Position numbers and translations under genes: made by a program. The notes beneath the pieces are model-generated. The model had not been told where the DNA came from and did not search any database. It was given only the letters and a program-made list of their open reading frames with translations. Source: Botryosphaeria dothidea (lineage: Eukaryota > Ascomycota > Dothideomycetes > Botryosphaeriales > Botryosphaeriaceae). From it: a stretch of DNA of 64,000 nucleotides. The stretch spans positions 1,488,001 through 1,552,000 of the forward strand of contig WWBZ02000001.1 in assembly GCA_011503125.2 (NCBI GenBank), read 5' to 3'. This document shows, piece after piece, positions 11,201-21,880 of the stretch. Every line of letters starts with the position of its first letter. The first letter of the stretch is position 1.

Positions 11201-14200
11201 CCATATGATCGATAGGCCATGAGTCCTGTGTTTGATAGTCTTCCGACTCCCCATACGTCAACCAGTTTCGCATCTTGCTACCTAGTGATATTTGATCAGA
11301 GTCGGTAGATTGAGGATCCTCACGATCATCATCCATCTGTGACCACTTTCCCTTGAGCGTTTCAGTAATTTCACTAAACAGGAATACAAGTCAGCGTATA
11401 GATTCAGTACTGTGGTTGACCCAGCCCAAGCTTTAGGGTAGAAAATACATACTTCCTCCAAATGTGGGTGAAAAACATAACGTCGCGATGCATCTGTGAT
11501 TCCGCATTGAACCCAAACTTCAAAGCAAAAGCCTTGAGAAGCCGAGGTAGAGCTCTGATCATCCTTTCAATTATCTTCTCGTCAAGATCCTCTGAACGGA
11601 TTCTGCCAAGTAGATCATCTGTCAACTCAGATATGTAACCCTCTTGTCGTGAGGAGGATACACTCGAAGTAGCTGAGTAGACCGTCCTCCATTCACTCGG
11701 ATCCACATCCTCATGGCGTTCTGGACTTCCTGATATTGTATTATGCTCAAAACCATCGTCCAGGGTATTGTGGATATGATGAAGCAGATTGTCCGGCGCG
11801 GAAGCGTACCCTGAATCGGAGAAAGGCCCGATTTGAACAGTCTCTTGCGAAAGTGCGATGTTTGCACCCTTCATGCGCAGCATCCGAACAATCTCCATAT
11901 GCCCTCGGGATAAAGCAGCTCGGAGGGCATTACTGTGTTTCCCGGCTTGCTCATTGATATCAACACCGTTCTCAATCAATATTTGAACGGGATATGTGAG
12001 ACCCGTCAGCGATGCGTAGTACAGGGCCGGTGCTCCCCTGCGATCTTCATCACCATCGTCTTTCCAGGCTCTTTCTGGATCATAAAGCCGATAGCAGGTC
12101 TCGTAAGCGCTCTGATTCGAAAAGAATCCCACCATCAGGGTGCGGACACTCTCGCTAGAGCTCTCGGCAAAAGCGGCATGGGATGCCCAGTATTGCGCAC
12201 AATATTGCGCCAGAGGAAACGATTGCCTGATTTCCGTCGTTGAAAGGCTATGGGGTAGTTCCAACAAGTATGCAAGGCAGACTTCTGCGATAGAGGCCCT
12301 GGCAGCAGTCTCCTCAAGGTCCTTGGCGATGTGTTGATCCAACTGGTTCGACATTAGGTATTCCTTGATAGACAAGTGGGCGAATTGCAGCTCTATTACT
12401 GTCTGGTCACCAGTATTCCCGTTTTTCCTCCTCTTAATGGCAACCAGACTAGAACAATAATCCAAGAGAGTTTCTGGACGCAGAAATCTGTTCTCTAGAT
12501 GGAACCGAGGTGAGCCCTCCAGCTCTACTGCAACTGCATCAACGGCCTCCTCAACGAGTAACGGTCGCTCGGAGAACAGCAAGAATTTCAGTATTCGCCT
12601 TGTTTGGAGCAGATGTTGAGGGGGGGCGGTAGCCAAAATTCGAGCATACGTTTCTTCCAGCGTCTTCGGAAGGGATCTGAGCGCCAGTCGCAAAGATGGA
12701 AGATCCACACAATTTTGTAGCTCATCAAGTTGGCACGTAACCCAGCGAAACCTAGGGGGCGTTAGCACGGCTGCGCTCAAGATAGACGTAGATACTTTAC
12801 ATTCCAGCAGACTTCTCCATTAGGACTCTCTCGATCCAGTCCTGAACTTCCGATCTTCACCGCCACCTTGCCAGATCTTGGTTTTGTCGAACTCTTGCAT
12901 TGATATATGCTTGTATGTCATCCCTAGTAGAATCTTCCCCGATTGAAATTATATTTTCTTTACGGAGCCACTTTCGTACATCTCGATGGATCCTTTGTGC
13001 AGGACGACTTGTAACCAGAAGGTGAAGGTTTGTCGTGACGAGGAGAATCCGTTCTACCCAATGGACAGGTCTTCAATTGACATATGAATACATATTCTGG
13101 CATTCGTCAAGTGCGTCTAGAATGATCCAGACTTCTCCGGCTTGCCGAATCATATCCTCGAAGACCGTGCGTAGTGAGTCGATGCTTGGCCGTTTTCTTT
13201 TGTTTTCGCAGGAGGAGTAGAGAAAGTCCAAGTGCTTCCGGGAGTCCTGGCTTCTGTCATAAAGTTGTATGATAAGTGAGCAGAGCATATTCTCCAGCGA
13301 CTGCTTGCTCTTGTCGGCGAAGTCGAAGAAAAAGTAGAGGACGTGATGCGAGTGGACTCGTGTATGCAGATCATCGATGATGATAGCACTCAAGAACGTC
13401 TTGCCGCAACCAGGGATTCCACTGAGCCATAGAAACGAATTTCGCTCCGTTATCCACCTTTTATATGCAATGTTTCTGAGAAGCCATCGACCTGAGCCAG
13501 GAAAACACTCGCTGCAGACTTTCAAGTAGTTGGCCGATAGATCTGGAGGAGAAAGCCATGAAATCATTTGGTCTCCGTTATATTCGTCCGAAACGCGAAA
13601 AGCTCCGACAGTGTCCATAACACTTTCGAGATGCTCTCCTACTACAAGACTGTCAGCATGATAACTTATGGCATGGGCTGGAAACTGACCATCTGCCAAA
13701 AGAACTTCGTTGATCCTTCGCTCGGCCTCGATTTTGCTGCGAGGTATCGCAGTGAGAAGATCATAGGCATAAGCGGCTGCTGTCATAGCTGCATATCCTT
13801 GCCAATTCTCATTCTTGTGGGAGTCCGAATAATCGGAAATTCCACGGATAACCAGAGATGGGAAGCGGTTCGGGATGCCAGCTACCTCGTTCTCAAAACA
13901 AAGAACCCCGGTTTCCTCCGCAATTGCATCTCGTAGCAGTGCATTTTTCATCTGCTGGAATGACGTTGCAATTAAACCGTGATGTACGACTGGGTCGTCG
14001 TCGGCTGCATCGCGTTGGGGTCGCACGACTAAGGTCGACTCATCGCCGCAAGTTTCTGCACAGATGCCGCTTCCGACGGAAGGATGAACAACCTCGCGTT
14101 TGTACAAGGGATCAGTACTTGCGACTCGCCGCCCAAACCGTTCTCTGAGAGGCGGCCGTTGCTCAAGTATTGTACCGATTGCTACTTCCATCCTGTGCCC

Positions 14201-14662
14201 TTCCAATTCGTGCGTTGCCTTGAGTCGAGTGACCGCCGCACAAAGTGATGCCGGAGGTTGTTCAATGAGCACATCTTGATGCCATTTTCTGCGTTGTGTC
14301 GTCATGCCATAATCGTACTGGTGAACACCGTTTACGCCAACGACGATGTCGCCTAACCGGATGTCATGCTTTGGGCTTGGTACACCACCACCGATGCCGA
14401 CTATCAGGCTGACCCTCATATTTGGAAATCTGAGTATCATGTGTCTCACACCGATTGTTCCAGGATTTATGACGGACGCCCATTCAGGCAGTATAGCGAT
14501 GACGACATTGTGTTGTCCAGTCCTCCCCAGCACGTATATGTTGTCGTTGGGAGCAAGGTGTTCAGGTCCCTCATGCGTCTCGTCAAGGAATGTGCGTGCG
14601 GCGATGAGCTCAGTGGTAGAACGGCAGATCCAGGCAACGGTGTAAACCTCGGGGTCCAACAT
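8209..14662 (-). pseudogene. STAND/NLR-like protein: PNP_UDP phosphorylase domain - NACHT - ankyrin - long C-terminal module; disrupted
   Basis: From the ATG at 14662 the protein starts with a nucleoside-phosphorylase-like domain (YTVAWICRSTTELIAAR; LIVGIGGGVPSP; GISDYSDSHKNENWQGYAA). Next come a NACHT NTPase (Walker A SGIPGCGKTFLS, Walker B VWIILDALDEC, then HLLVTSRP) and a winged-helix region (GMFRWVTCQLDEL). Two ankyrin-like repeats lie near 11870-12040. A long module follows with MHRDVMFF, IAELGEQLAWLGAALQ, GVSTMLVPT, SAGCVLEKVSISASK, GWLVDGASAL and CRVCQKVP; it recurs at the end of many fungal NACHT/ankyrin proteins but has no function I know of. Introns are at 13642-13689, 12752-12800, 11374-11452, 10594-10645 and 9863-9917. 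Homology continues unchanged across in-frame TGA codons at 13073-13075 and 12857-12859. A one-base frameshift lies near 9057-9066, and phases disagree across the 10594-10645 intron. The first stop would leave about 513 residues, ending just after Walker B. The family acts in fungal non-self recognition; this copy is probably dead or truncated. Confidence 0.85.
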
Positions 14663-15895
14663 TCTGACATGTACGGGGGTCGCTCACTTCTAAACATTTT
14701 AGTTTCGATACGAATACGTTTGATATGAGGCAACCATAAAAGGAATTTAGAGGGTTGACAGCTCGATAGATAGGATGGCCACGATTTGAACAGTGTACTA
14801 AGAAGTGTGCAGACGGCGAGGCTGTATATACATCGATCATTCGGTCTGCCCACCACCCAGACCTTGGCAATTAAATGATTCTAGCACTGCAGGATAGAGC
14901 GACTCAGCCTTGTGCAACAGTAACATCACCAGCTCATACATGCATGATGTCTGTGAAGGGAGCGGGGCCGAGCTTGCATGGCTGAGGCGCTGGAATGCCG
15001 TGCGAGCGAATAGGAAGCACACGCTCCTGCAAATTTGATCGCGACTGGAAAGATCTGCAATAATAAGAATGACAAACCCCCCCCCCATGAAAATTATCGA
15101 TGGAGATAACGAGAAGCAAAATGTATCTGATTCCTGCAGTGGGACAAATGAGCGGGGTTAAAATGCCCCATCATGCAGTCGTCAAGTAGGTAGGTCAACC
15201 TATCAAGGGTGCGTAGCCATCGGTAAAACGTGTTGTTGTGCAGCCTTACAGAAAGCTTTCAGCTAAGCATACCATTAGCAACGGGCTATTTAGTATACGA
15301 TTCCTGGCCGCGCAATATCCTTTTAAAGGAATACTTCGCCAGGAGTCCATACTGGCGTTATGAGACCACTATCTATAGAGGCAGACATCTCTCGCCTCCC
15401 TGTAGCAGATATTCTTTTCAGAAGGGTGCGTTTGTCCCACCAGCGACCCTTGACCACTCCACAATGGGGTTTCAACCTCAGTGAGAAGCGCTTCGGCAGA
15501 GGACTTTGGCAGCCTGGTGTTGATATAGATTCGCGGCAGCAAGGTCAGGATGAGAAAATTGGACAATTGGCAACTCAGTTCACCAGAAATTTGGGAGTGA
15601 TACACGAACATTCAGGAGATGGCTTGGGGGTGTAAATTAAGGAGAAATCGCCGACAGAGCAGAATCCTCGACAACAGATCGTTGATTACCTAAAGAAGCA
15701 GTACGATCTAGGCAGCTGGACCGTGCTTAGTTGAGTGAAGTATCTGGGTGAACAGAAGCTTTCCACGCGAAAATAAAAAAAATAGTCGATTGCACCGATT
15801 GCTTACTGGTGCTTGTCGGCACTAAAGTTCCAATAAGCCAAGTACCCTTCCCATTGGCAAAAATCAACAAAACCTCTCTAGTCAGATTCTTTCCA
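14663..15895. other. Intergenic, no supported gene
   Basis: About 1.2 kb between the start of the STAND gene and the 3' end of the sugar transporter gene. There is a run of about ten C residues near 15078-15087 and some A/T-rich stretches. I see no coding or RNA feature. Confidence 0.6.
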
Positions 15896-17738
15896 TCATT
15901 CTGCCCTCTCAAGCCTAACCACATCACCCTTCCCTACACTCACCTCCGCCACACTCCCGCCCCTCTCCAGCTCTACCGCCTTGTCAACGACCGTGCTCCT
16001 GTCAACGTTCAGGTCCGACTCCCTATGCACATCCATGCTTTCCCTATTGAAGAAGTTCACGTAGATAGGGAAGATCCAAGCGGCGACGTAGAAAGCCGTG
16101 GGGATTGCCATAGCGGTGTGGAAGTTGCCGGTTGAGGTCGCAACAGCACCGGTCACTGTAGAGGCCCATGGTGTTAGTGTACAGCAATGATAAAACGGTC
16201 AGGCAGTAGATACTTACTTGGCGGAATAGCTGCACCACCGGAGATGGCAGCGACAAGCATGCTGCCACCGCGCTTGGTGTGGCGGCCGAGACCACGGAGG
16301 GCGAGGGTGAAGATGGTGGCGAAGCAGATCTGCGGATCACGAAATCGGGTCAGATTGTTGTCAATGCGAGCTTACTGTGGTCGGAAGTGGCAGTGATGGA
16401 TGGAGCACTTACACTCTCGAAGCACAGGACCAAGATGAGCATCGCCACACTGGCGCTGCCCGTCGTCTTGACCGCGGCAATCCCAAACACGAAGCACAAC
16501 CCCAAGTATGTCGCCAGCATGTATCTGGGCTTGAAGGCCTTCTGGGTCAAAAGGCCGGATCCGACGAAGCGCATGAACGCGTAGCAGCCTTGTCCAACAG
16601 CGAGCAGATTCGCTGTCATTCACCCTTCGTCAGTACCAACAACCATCTTGTGAGCAGGAGAGACACTTACATCCGGTCGCGCTGGAGTACCCCGCCTCCT
16701 CACAGAAGTTGATGAAGTAGTTCGCCACCGCGACCTGCGCGCCAACATAGCAGAACTGGCTCCACACGCCCAAAAACAGATTATACTGCTTCCGAAACGG
16801 GCCCACCGCATCCTCCTCCGCAATCTCCCTCTCCTGCACCTCCATATCCGCATCCGTCACCTCAGGCATCGGCACGATCCAAAAGAGGATGATCAGCAGC
16901 GCGACGAACCCCGCGACGCCGAGGTAGACCCACTGGACGTTCTTGAGGCCTTGCTTGGTGTCGACCGTGTCGGCGAAGAAGACGCGGCTGGCCAGCAGCG
17001 GCGCGACGAAGCTGCCGATGCCCTGCACGCCCTGCGCGAGGTTGAGGCGGATCTCCGAGTAGCGCGGCGGGCCGCAGATGGACAGGAAGTTGTCGGCGCC
17101 GGTTTCGAGCGTGGACAGGCCCGCGCCCACCACGAACATGGAGCCGCAGAAGCCGCCGAAGCTGGCTTTGACGCCCGAGGGCCAGAAGAGGAGGCAGCCG
17201 ACTGCTAGGACGGCGAGACCTGTTTTTTTGAATAGTAAGGTTAGTATTGCGGAGGATTTTTTCAGAGGAAGGGGTTTGAGGACGGATTGGCTGAGTTGCT
17301 GAGGGTCAGGATGGCCGGTGGATGGTCAGTGCCTACCGGTCATGAAGGTGATGCGGAATCCGAATCTGCGAAGGATCCATCCGGATATGGTGAGCGGACA
17401 GAGGAAGTAGGCGCCGAAGTAAGCTGCAGAAAGGCCAGAGGCCTTGGAGGCGGTGATATTGAGGTCGGCTTGGAAGTGCGAGTTCAAAACATCGAGGAGA
17501 CCGTAGGCGAAGCCCCAGAGAAAGAACAGGATAGTAACTGTGATTTGAGGAGGCCGTGTTAGCTGGAATTTTGAGAAATCTCTAAAGAGACGGAGAGTGT
17601 AGATTTTTGTCTTGTCCCAGGCCGGCTCAAGGGATACTTACCGAGTGCATTTGGCAACAATGACTGTTTCAAAGTCAGATGTCCACCTTGAGTGACTGCA
17701 TGATCGTCTGCAACAATCGTTCGCTTGAAAAGGGTCAT
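15896..17738 (-). CDS. MFS sugar transporter, fucose-permease (FHS) type
   Basis: Six exons (17738-17642, 17537-17337, 17219-16671, 16612-16413, 16329-16218, 16155-15896) give 472 residues in a closed frame. Introns are 104, 117, 58, 83 and 62 bp. Typical blocks are LTLKQSLLPNALVTILFFLW at the first membrane segment, LLDVLNSHFQADL, GLSTLETGADNFLSICGPP, RLNLAQGVQGIGSFVAPLL and LALRGLGRHTKRGGSMLVA. About twelve hydrophobic segments are present, with a charged central loop (residues near EVTDADMEVQEREIAEED) and a short charged C-terminal tail. The bacterial relatives carry L-fucose, glucose or galactose with protons. The substrate in this fungus is unknown. The intron 1 acceptor was set at CACAG (17538) rather than the earlier CCAG, because only that choice keeps the first membrane segment in frame. 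A plausible role is uptake of sugars released outside the cell. Confidence 0.93.
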
Positions 17739-20353
17739 TTCGCCGTTTCGTCCCTCAGTGCTGTGAGACGGCAGTGTGGAAGATGGGGATGTGGGCGAGA
17801 TAAAAGTGGATGTGGGGCCCCGGAAATCTCTTCGTCTATCGTCCTTCTTAAGCACGTAAACGTAAAACAACAGATACTGCGGAGCTCGCGGTAGCATTCC
17901 CGCCGAAGGGTTGCTCTAGATCTGGGGAAAGGGAAGTCCCCCGTGTGGAGAGTACTCGGCTCTTCCGAAAAGGTGCCATGGCTGCGAACCGTGACCCGCC
18001 CTGCAGACCCCAGACGCACTCCACAAAGGGCCGACGCCGCGTGGCAGAAGCCGAAAGCACGTTCCAGTTGGGTCCAAAGCTGTGAAAGTATTGGAGCGGC
18101 TACCATTTGCGGCTGAGCCGTTGTCAACATCTCGGTGTTGTTTACCCCGGTTCCCCGCGAACTGGCCCGAGGAGCGCGGGGATGGGGCGTTCTGGGGTAA
18201 ACCAAGCGCACCAGACCACCGTTCCGGTGCCACTTAAGATTCCTTCTGCATGCTTGTGTGGGTGCTAAGGCTCTTATTCGTAGATTATGCAGAGCTTGTT
18301 GCAACCTACCGCGGACCAAAGGAATGGGTCCACTCCATACTGACTCTGGTGGATACCAATACGTCCACTACGCAGCGGCAAGTGCTCCAGGGCGGCGGAT
18401 CCCACGCCACGACAAGGAATAAAGTCAGCTGTAGGAAAAAAAGACCCAGTTGTTCAAGACTCGAATCCTTTTGAAGTAGATAAATTGTCGGGGATGCTGT
18501 CATTAATCAATATAGCTGACTCATGAAACTTGAACTCTGCTATTCACAAATATTCGGACAATGCTGTATGGTGTATTCCAAGTATCAAATGCATACCTTT
18601 CTCGGGCGAGCGACTTTGATCCATACGAAGCAGATCTCGCTGCCAAGAAATCTCAGGCCGGCATTCTCATGAGCAGGAGCTATTGGGCGTCGCCATGCGT
18701 TTGGAAGCGATTTCTGCCAAGCAGGTTTAGCAGAAGCAACGGGTCATGGTTTGTCTTTTTTTTTTCAATCAACAGCACAAGCACATCATGTAAACATAAA
18801 GGTTCATCCCTCGGCTGAAATAACATGCAGTGGTATACTTACCTTGCCTAAGCCACCAGCCGTAGATATCCCGGGCTGGATGATATATCCAAGCATTTTT
18901 CCGAGAATGAAGTTCATCATCCTTCCGGAACAATTCTAGATTCATCAGTCACGCAGAGATAGCGCTGAAGGCGGGATGCCATGATCGTCATCCGGCTTCA
19001 AAAAAGGTTATTTTGCCGCAACCAGCCGCAGAGGCCACTGTCTGGCGTGGATCAGAGGCTCGCATTATACTCCTGAGGATCACAGACGCACACACCTTCG
19101 GCAGGAGCAGCCCGTGGAACGTGAAGGTGGAGATCCACGAGGCATCTTGCTGCGGCCCCGGATCTTCTGTCTCAGTGGACTCAATGCTGATCGATCGGAC
19201 TGACGACGTTTGACTCCCCAGGCATCTTCGCGCCGTGGACTTGACTATCCAACTCTTTCAACTGGAAGGCAGACCCAAGCTCATCCAGAGTACTCCGGTC
19301 TTCTCTATGTCCGTCACCGGTGAGTAGCACCCTCCCCTCAGCCCCACTGATCGACGAGCTTATCGGAAAGGCATAGGGCCGTTGCTTCGAGGGCCGGATC
19401 CTGAGCGTAAGGAGAGTGGCTATTTGGGCATCTGATGATGTGGACTCCGAGGCTATGTCTTTCAAAAGATTGACATTATGGGCATGGTATTCCGCTGACT
19501 AACACGTAAATTTACGATGGTGATCTAAAGGCCTTAGAACGCTGTATGCAGGAGAGTCGTCAAATCAAGAGGCAGCTCTGGCGAGGATCAGTGCAAGCGG
19601 ACAACTGGCAGATTCCACACGCCATCAATCGAGCGTGAGCGAATTATCCAAACGATATTGCGTAGGGTGGATTCCGCGGAAGTGATCGCCACCCACGTGT
19701 CAAGGGAGATAGAGACAGAGACCGAGGGGGCCGGCGGCGCGCTTGCAGAAGCCGCATTGATATAGAACAAGCCGGGTATTTGTCTTCGAGGCGCAGCAAC
19801 GAAGATAGCATTGAGATGGAAGGCACTTGATGGGTGGTGGCGGAGGCTAAGGGGTCGAGCGGAGGCCGGAATCGGACAGCCGAGCTCCCCACACCCATAG
19901 ACCCTTGCGGCTAGAGCGACCCTTAGACCTCCCTTCCAAAAAGCTCCGCGGCTCAAACACCCCCCGGTAAACACTACGTGAAACAAAGTCCCTCTCGCAC
20001 CTTCCATCGCGTGATGAGAGCAGGGGGTCCACGATCTGGCGGAACAGACATGTCATCGAGATTCGGCAGAGAGGCAGAGGCTTACCGTGAAAGCATAATT
20101 GATTCTTGTAACATGTCGGTGGGCTTTTAGCTCGTTCTACGTCGTGCCACATCCTCACCCTGGCAAAGTTCTCAGGCCGTAGAGCATCACAATGGCGGTG
20201 ATGTGTTGTGTGGTATAGTGTCCAGAATGGTTCCCCAAAAGAAAAAAAAAGAAAAAAGTGTGCTGTTTATACATCCAATCCTGTACAAATATCTGGTATC
20301 ACACCAAACTCCGAATGCGTTCCTTGAATGATTTGTTTCGATATTCCCTTGCT
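17739..20353. other. Intergenic, no supported gene
   Basis: A 2.6 kb gap between the transporter start and the 3' end of the coiled-coil gene. A 94-codon minus-strand frame at 19181-19465 and its neighbours in other frames read like ordinary protein in places, but show no motif and no consistent splice pattern. They could be a decayed gene. Nothing is annotated with confidence. Confidence 0.5.
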
Positions 20354-20848
20354 CTACGGGGAGATGCCCTTGCTGGCCGGGCGGACGCCCTCGACCGCGG
20401 GCGTCTCGCCCGAGCTGGGCTTATTCTCCTGGACGGGGCTCTTGCCATCGTCCGAGGACGGACCCTCCTTGGCTGCCTTTATGCGCTCTTCAGCGGCGCG
20501 CAGCCTGGCCTCCAGGGCCTCGAGCTCGGCGTTCTGCGACGTGAGCGCCTGCTGCCTGTTGCGGGAGCGTCAGCACGCGGAGCAATAGAGCCGACGGGAG
20601 CAGTAGGAGGAGGGCTCACTTCTGGTCAACCTCCTTCTCGACATCGTCGAACTTGCCGCTCAGGTTGAAGATGTCATCCAGGGCGGCAGAGAAGTTTTTG
20701 GCGATCTGGCTGTGCGGCGGTCAGCAAGCAGCAGACTTCAGCAGACGGGCGGCGGGCCTTGTCTGGGCGGGGGCGGAGCATACGACTGCGGACGCTGCTT
20801 GGGGACCCAGTCGCGGTCTGGGCTTGCGGATGCGCTCTGGCTGTCCAT
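20354..20848 (-). CDS. Small coiled-coil protein, function unknown
   Basis: Three exons (20848-20784, 20709-20620, 20555-20354) with introns of 74 and 64 bp (GTATGC...ACAG and GTGAGC...ACAG) give 118 residues. The N-terminus is MDSQSASASPDRDWVPKQRP. Residues about 22-80 are rich in Lys, Glu, Gln, Ala and Leu with heptad spacing (FSAALDDIFNLSGKFDDVEK, then LTSQNAELEALEARLRAAEE), a likely coiled coil. The last 40 residues are a disordered, Ser/Pro-rich tail ending KGISP. I do not recognise a family. The consistent splice sites, closed frame and single clear ATG make it a real gene despite its size. It is transcribed away from the bromodomain gene across a shared 1 kb upstream region. Confidence 0.75.
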
Positions 20849-21880
20849 GGCGACGTCTGTGTGTGGATTGAGGAGAGGGTCGGTTGTTGCGAAGAGCTCG
20901 GTGCGGAGGGGTAAAGCGTATTCTAGGAGCAGCGGCCGGGGAATGCCTGGGAAGCTTGGGCCCTAGAGCTGATGGTCTCGAGGGGTTTCTGGGCGCGGAA
21001 ACGCAGCGACGTCAGACTTGGAGAGTGAGCAGCAGGAGCACCGGGCAACGCGTGGAGGTTGTTGTCATCGCGGACGGGCAGAGACAGCTTTAGAGAGGGC
21101 GGTGGAGGGGAAGAAAAGGAGGTGTTTGATAAGTCTGTCATTTCCGCCGACGCGAGAGCCTTCATGCGATCGCCGCCAATTGGGCAGACACATAGCCAGC
21201 GCGAGGGGCCAAGGGCGCACCCGCCGCAGGCTTGCCCGTCGACGGCCACTGCACGCAGCCCTACTCACTATATTGCACACGCCCAGCGACGCCAGAGCCC
21301 TGCGAGACGTCAGCACGCGTGGCTGTCATCCCCAGCAGCGTCATCGCCATCGCGCGCAGCGGCACGCTGGAAAAGGGGCCGCGGCACCGGCACGTGACGG
21401 AACAGGACGGCGAGCATTCCGGGCGGTCGCGGTTGGGGTGGAGAGGGCGGTGAGGATGAGCGATGCTTGGGTCGCGTTGGGTGAGGTGCGGCGCGGCCTG
21501 GGCGGCGGGCGCGCTGGCGGCGGGTGGGCGTGCTGCGCGTGGGCTTTTCGTTCTGTCGGGCGCAAAATGTTCCACTCCTACCTGTCGCTTGTCACGATCG
21601 CGACCATCAAACACTCGCCGCCAGGAACACGTCCGCGCTCATCACCCCCGACCCCGCCGCCATCCCTCCTCCCACTCTCCATCGCCGACACGTCCCGCGG
21701 CCCAACGCGCCTGCCCCAGCTTCCGCCCTCCCACGCCCTCCAGCGAGCACACCGTCTTGACGCGCGCGCCGCCGTCATCGCCGTCCGAGCTTGTCTGATG
21801 GTGCCGTGCAGCTCGCTGTCACCGCGCTGGCTCCCATCCATCCCTCCCGCTTCCACTCTCCTGCTCTCCACCGCGGGGGG
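20849..21880. promoter_or_regulatory. Shared upstream region of two divergent genes
   Basis: About 1.03 kb separates the start codons of the coiled-coil gene (minus strand) and the bromodomain gene (plus strand). It is GC-rich, contains many GCG/CGC runs and overlapping spurious open frames on both strands, and has no TATA-like box near either start. It probably holds both promoters. This is inference from position only. Confidence 0.5.

Noticed and set aside
12857..13075. RIP (repeat-induced point mutation) as the cause of the stops in the NLR-like gene
   Set aside because: RIP gives CpA to TpA, hence mainly TAA/TAG from CAA/CAG or TGG. Both stops are TGA, and the flanks are not A/T-biased, so RIP is not indicated.
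19181..19465. 94-codon minus-strand frame in the gap between transporter and coiled-coil genes
   Set aside because: Reads like protein in part but has no recognisable motif or consistent exon structure; could be a relic, not enough to annotate.
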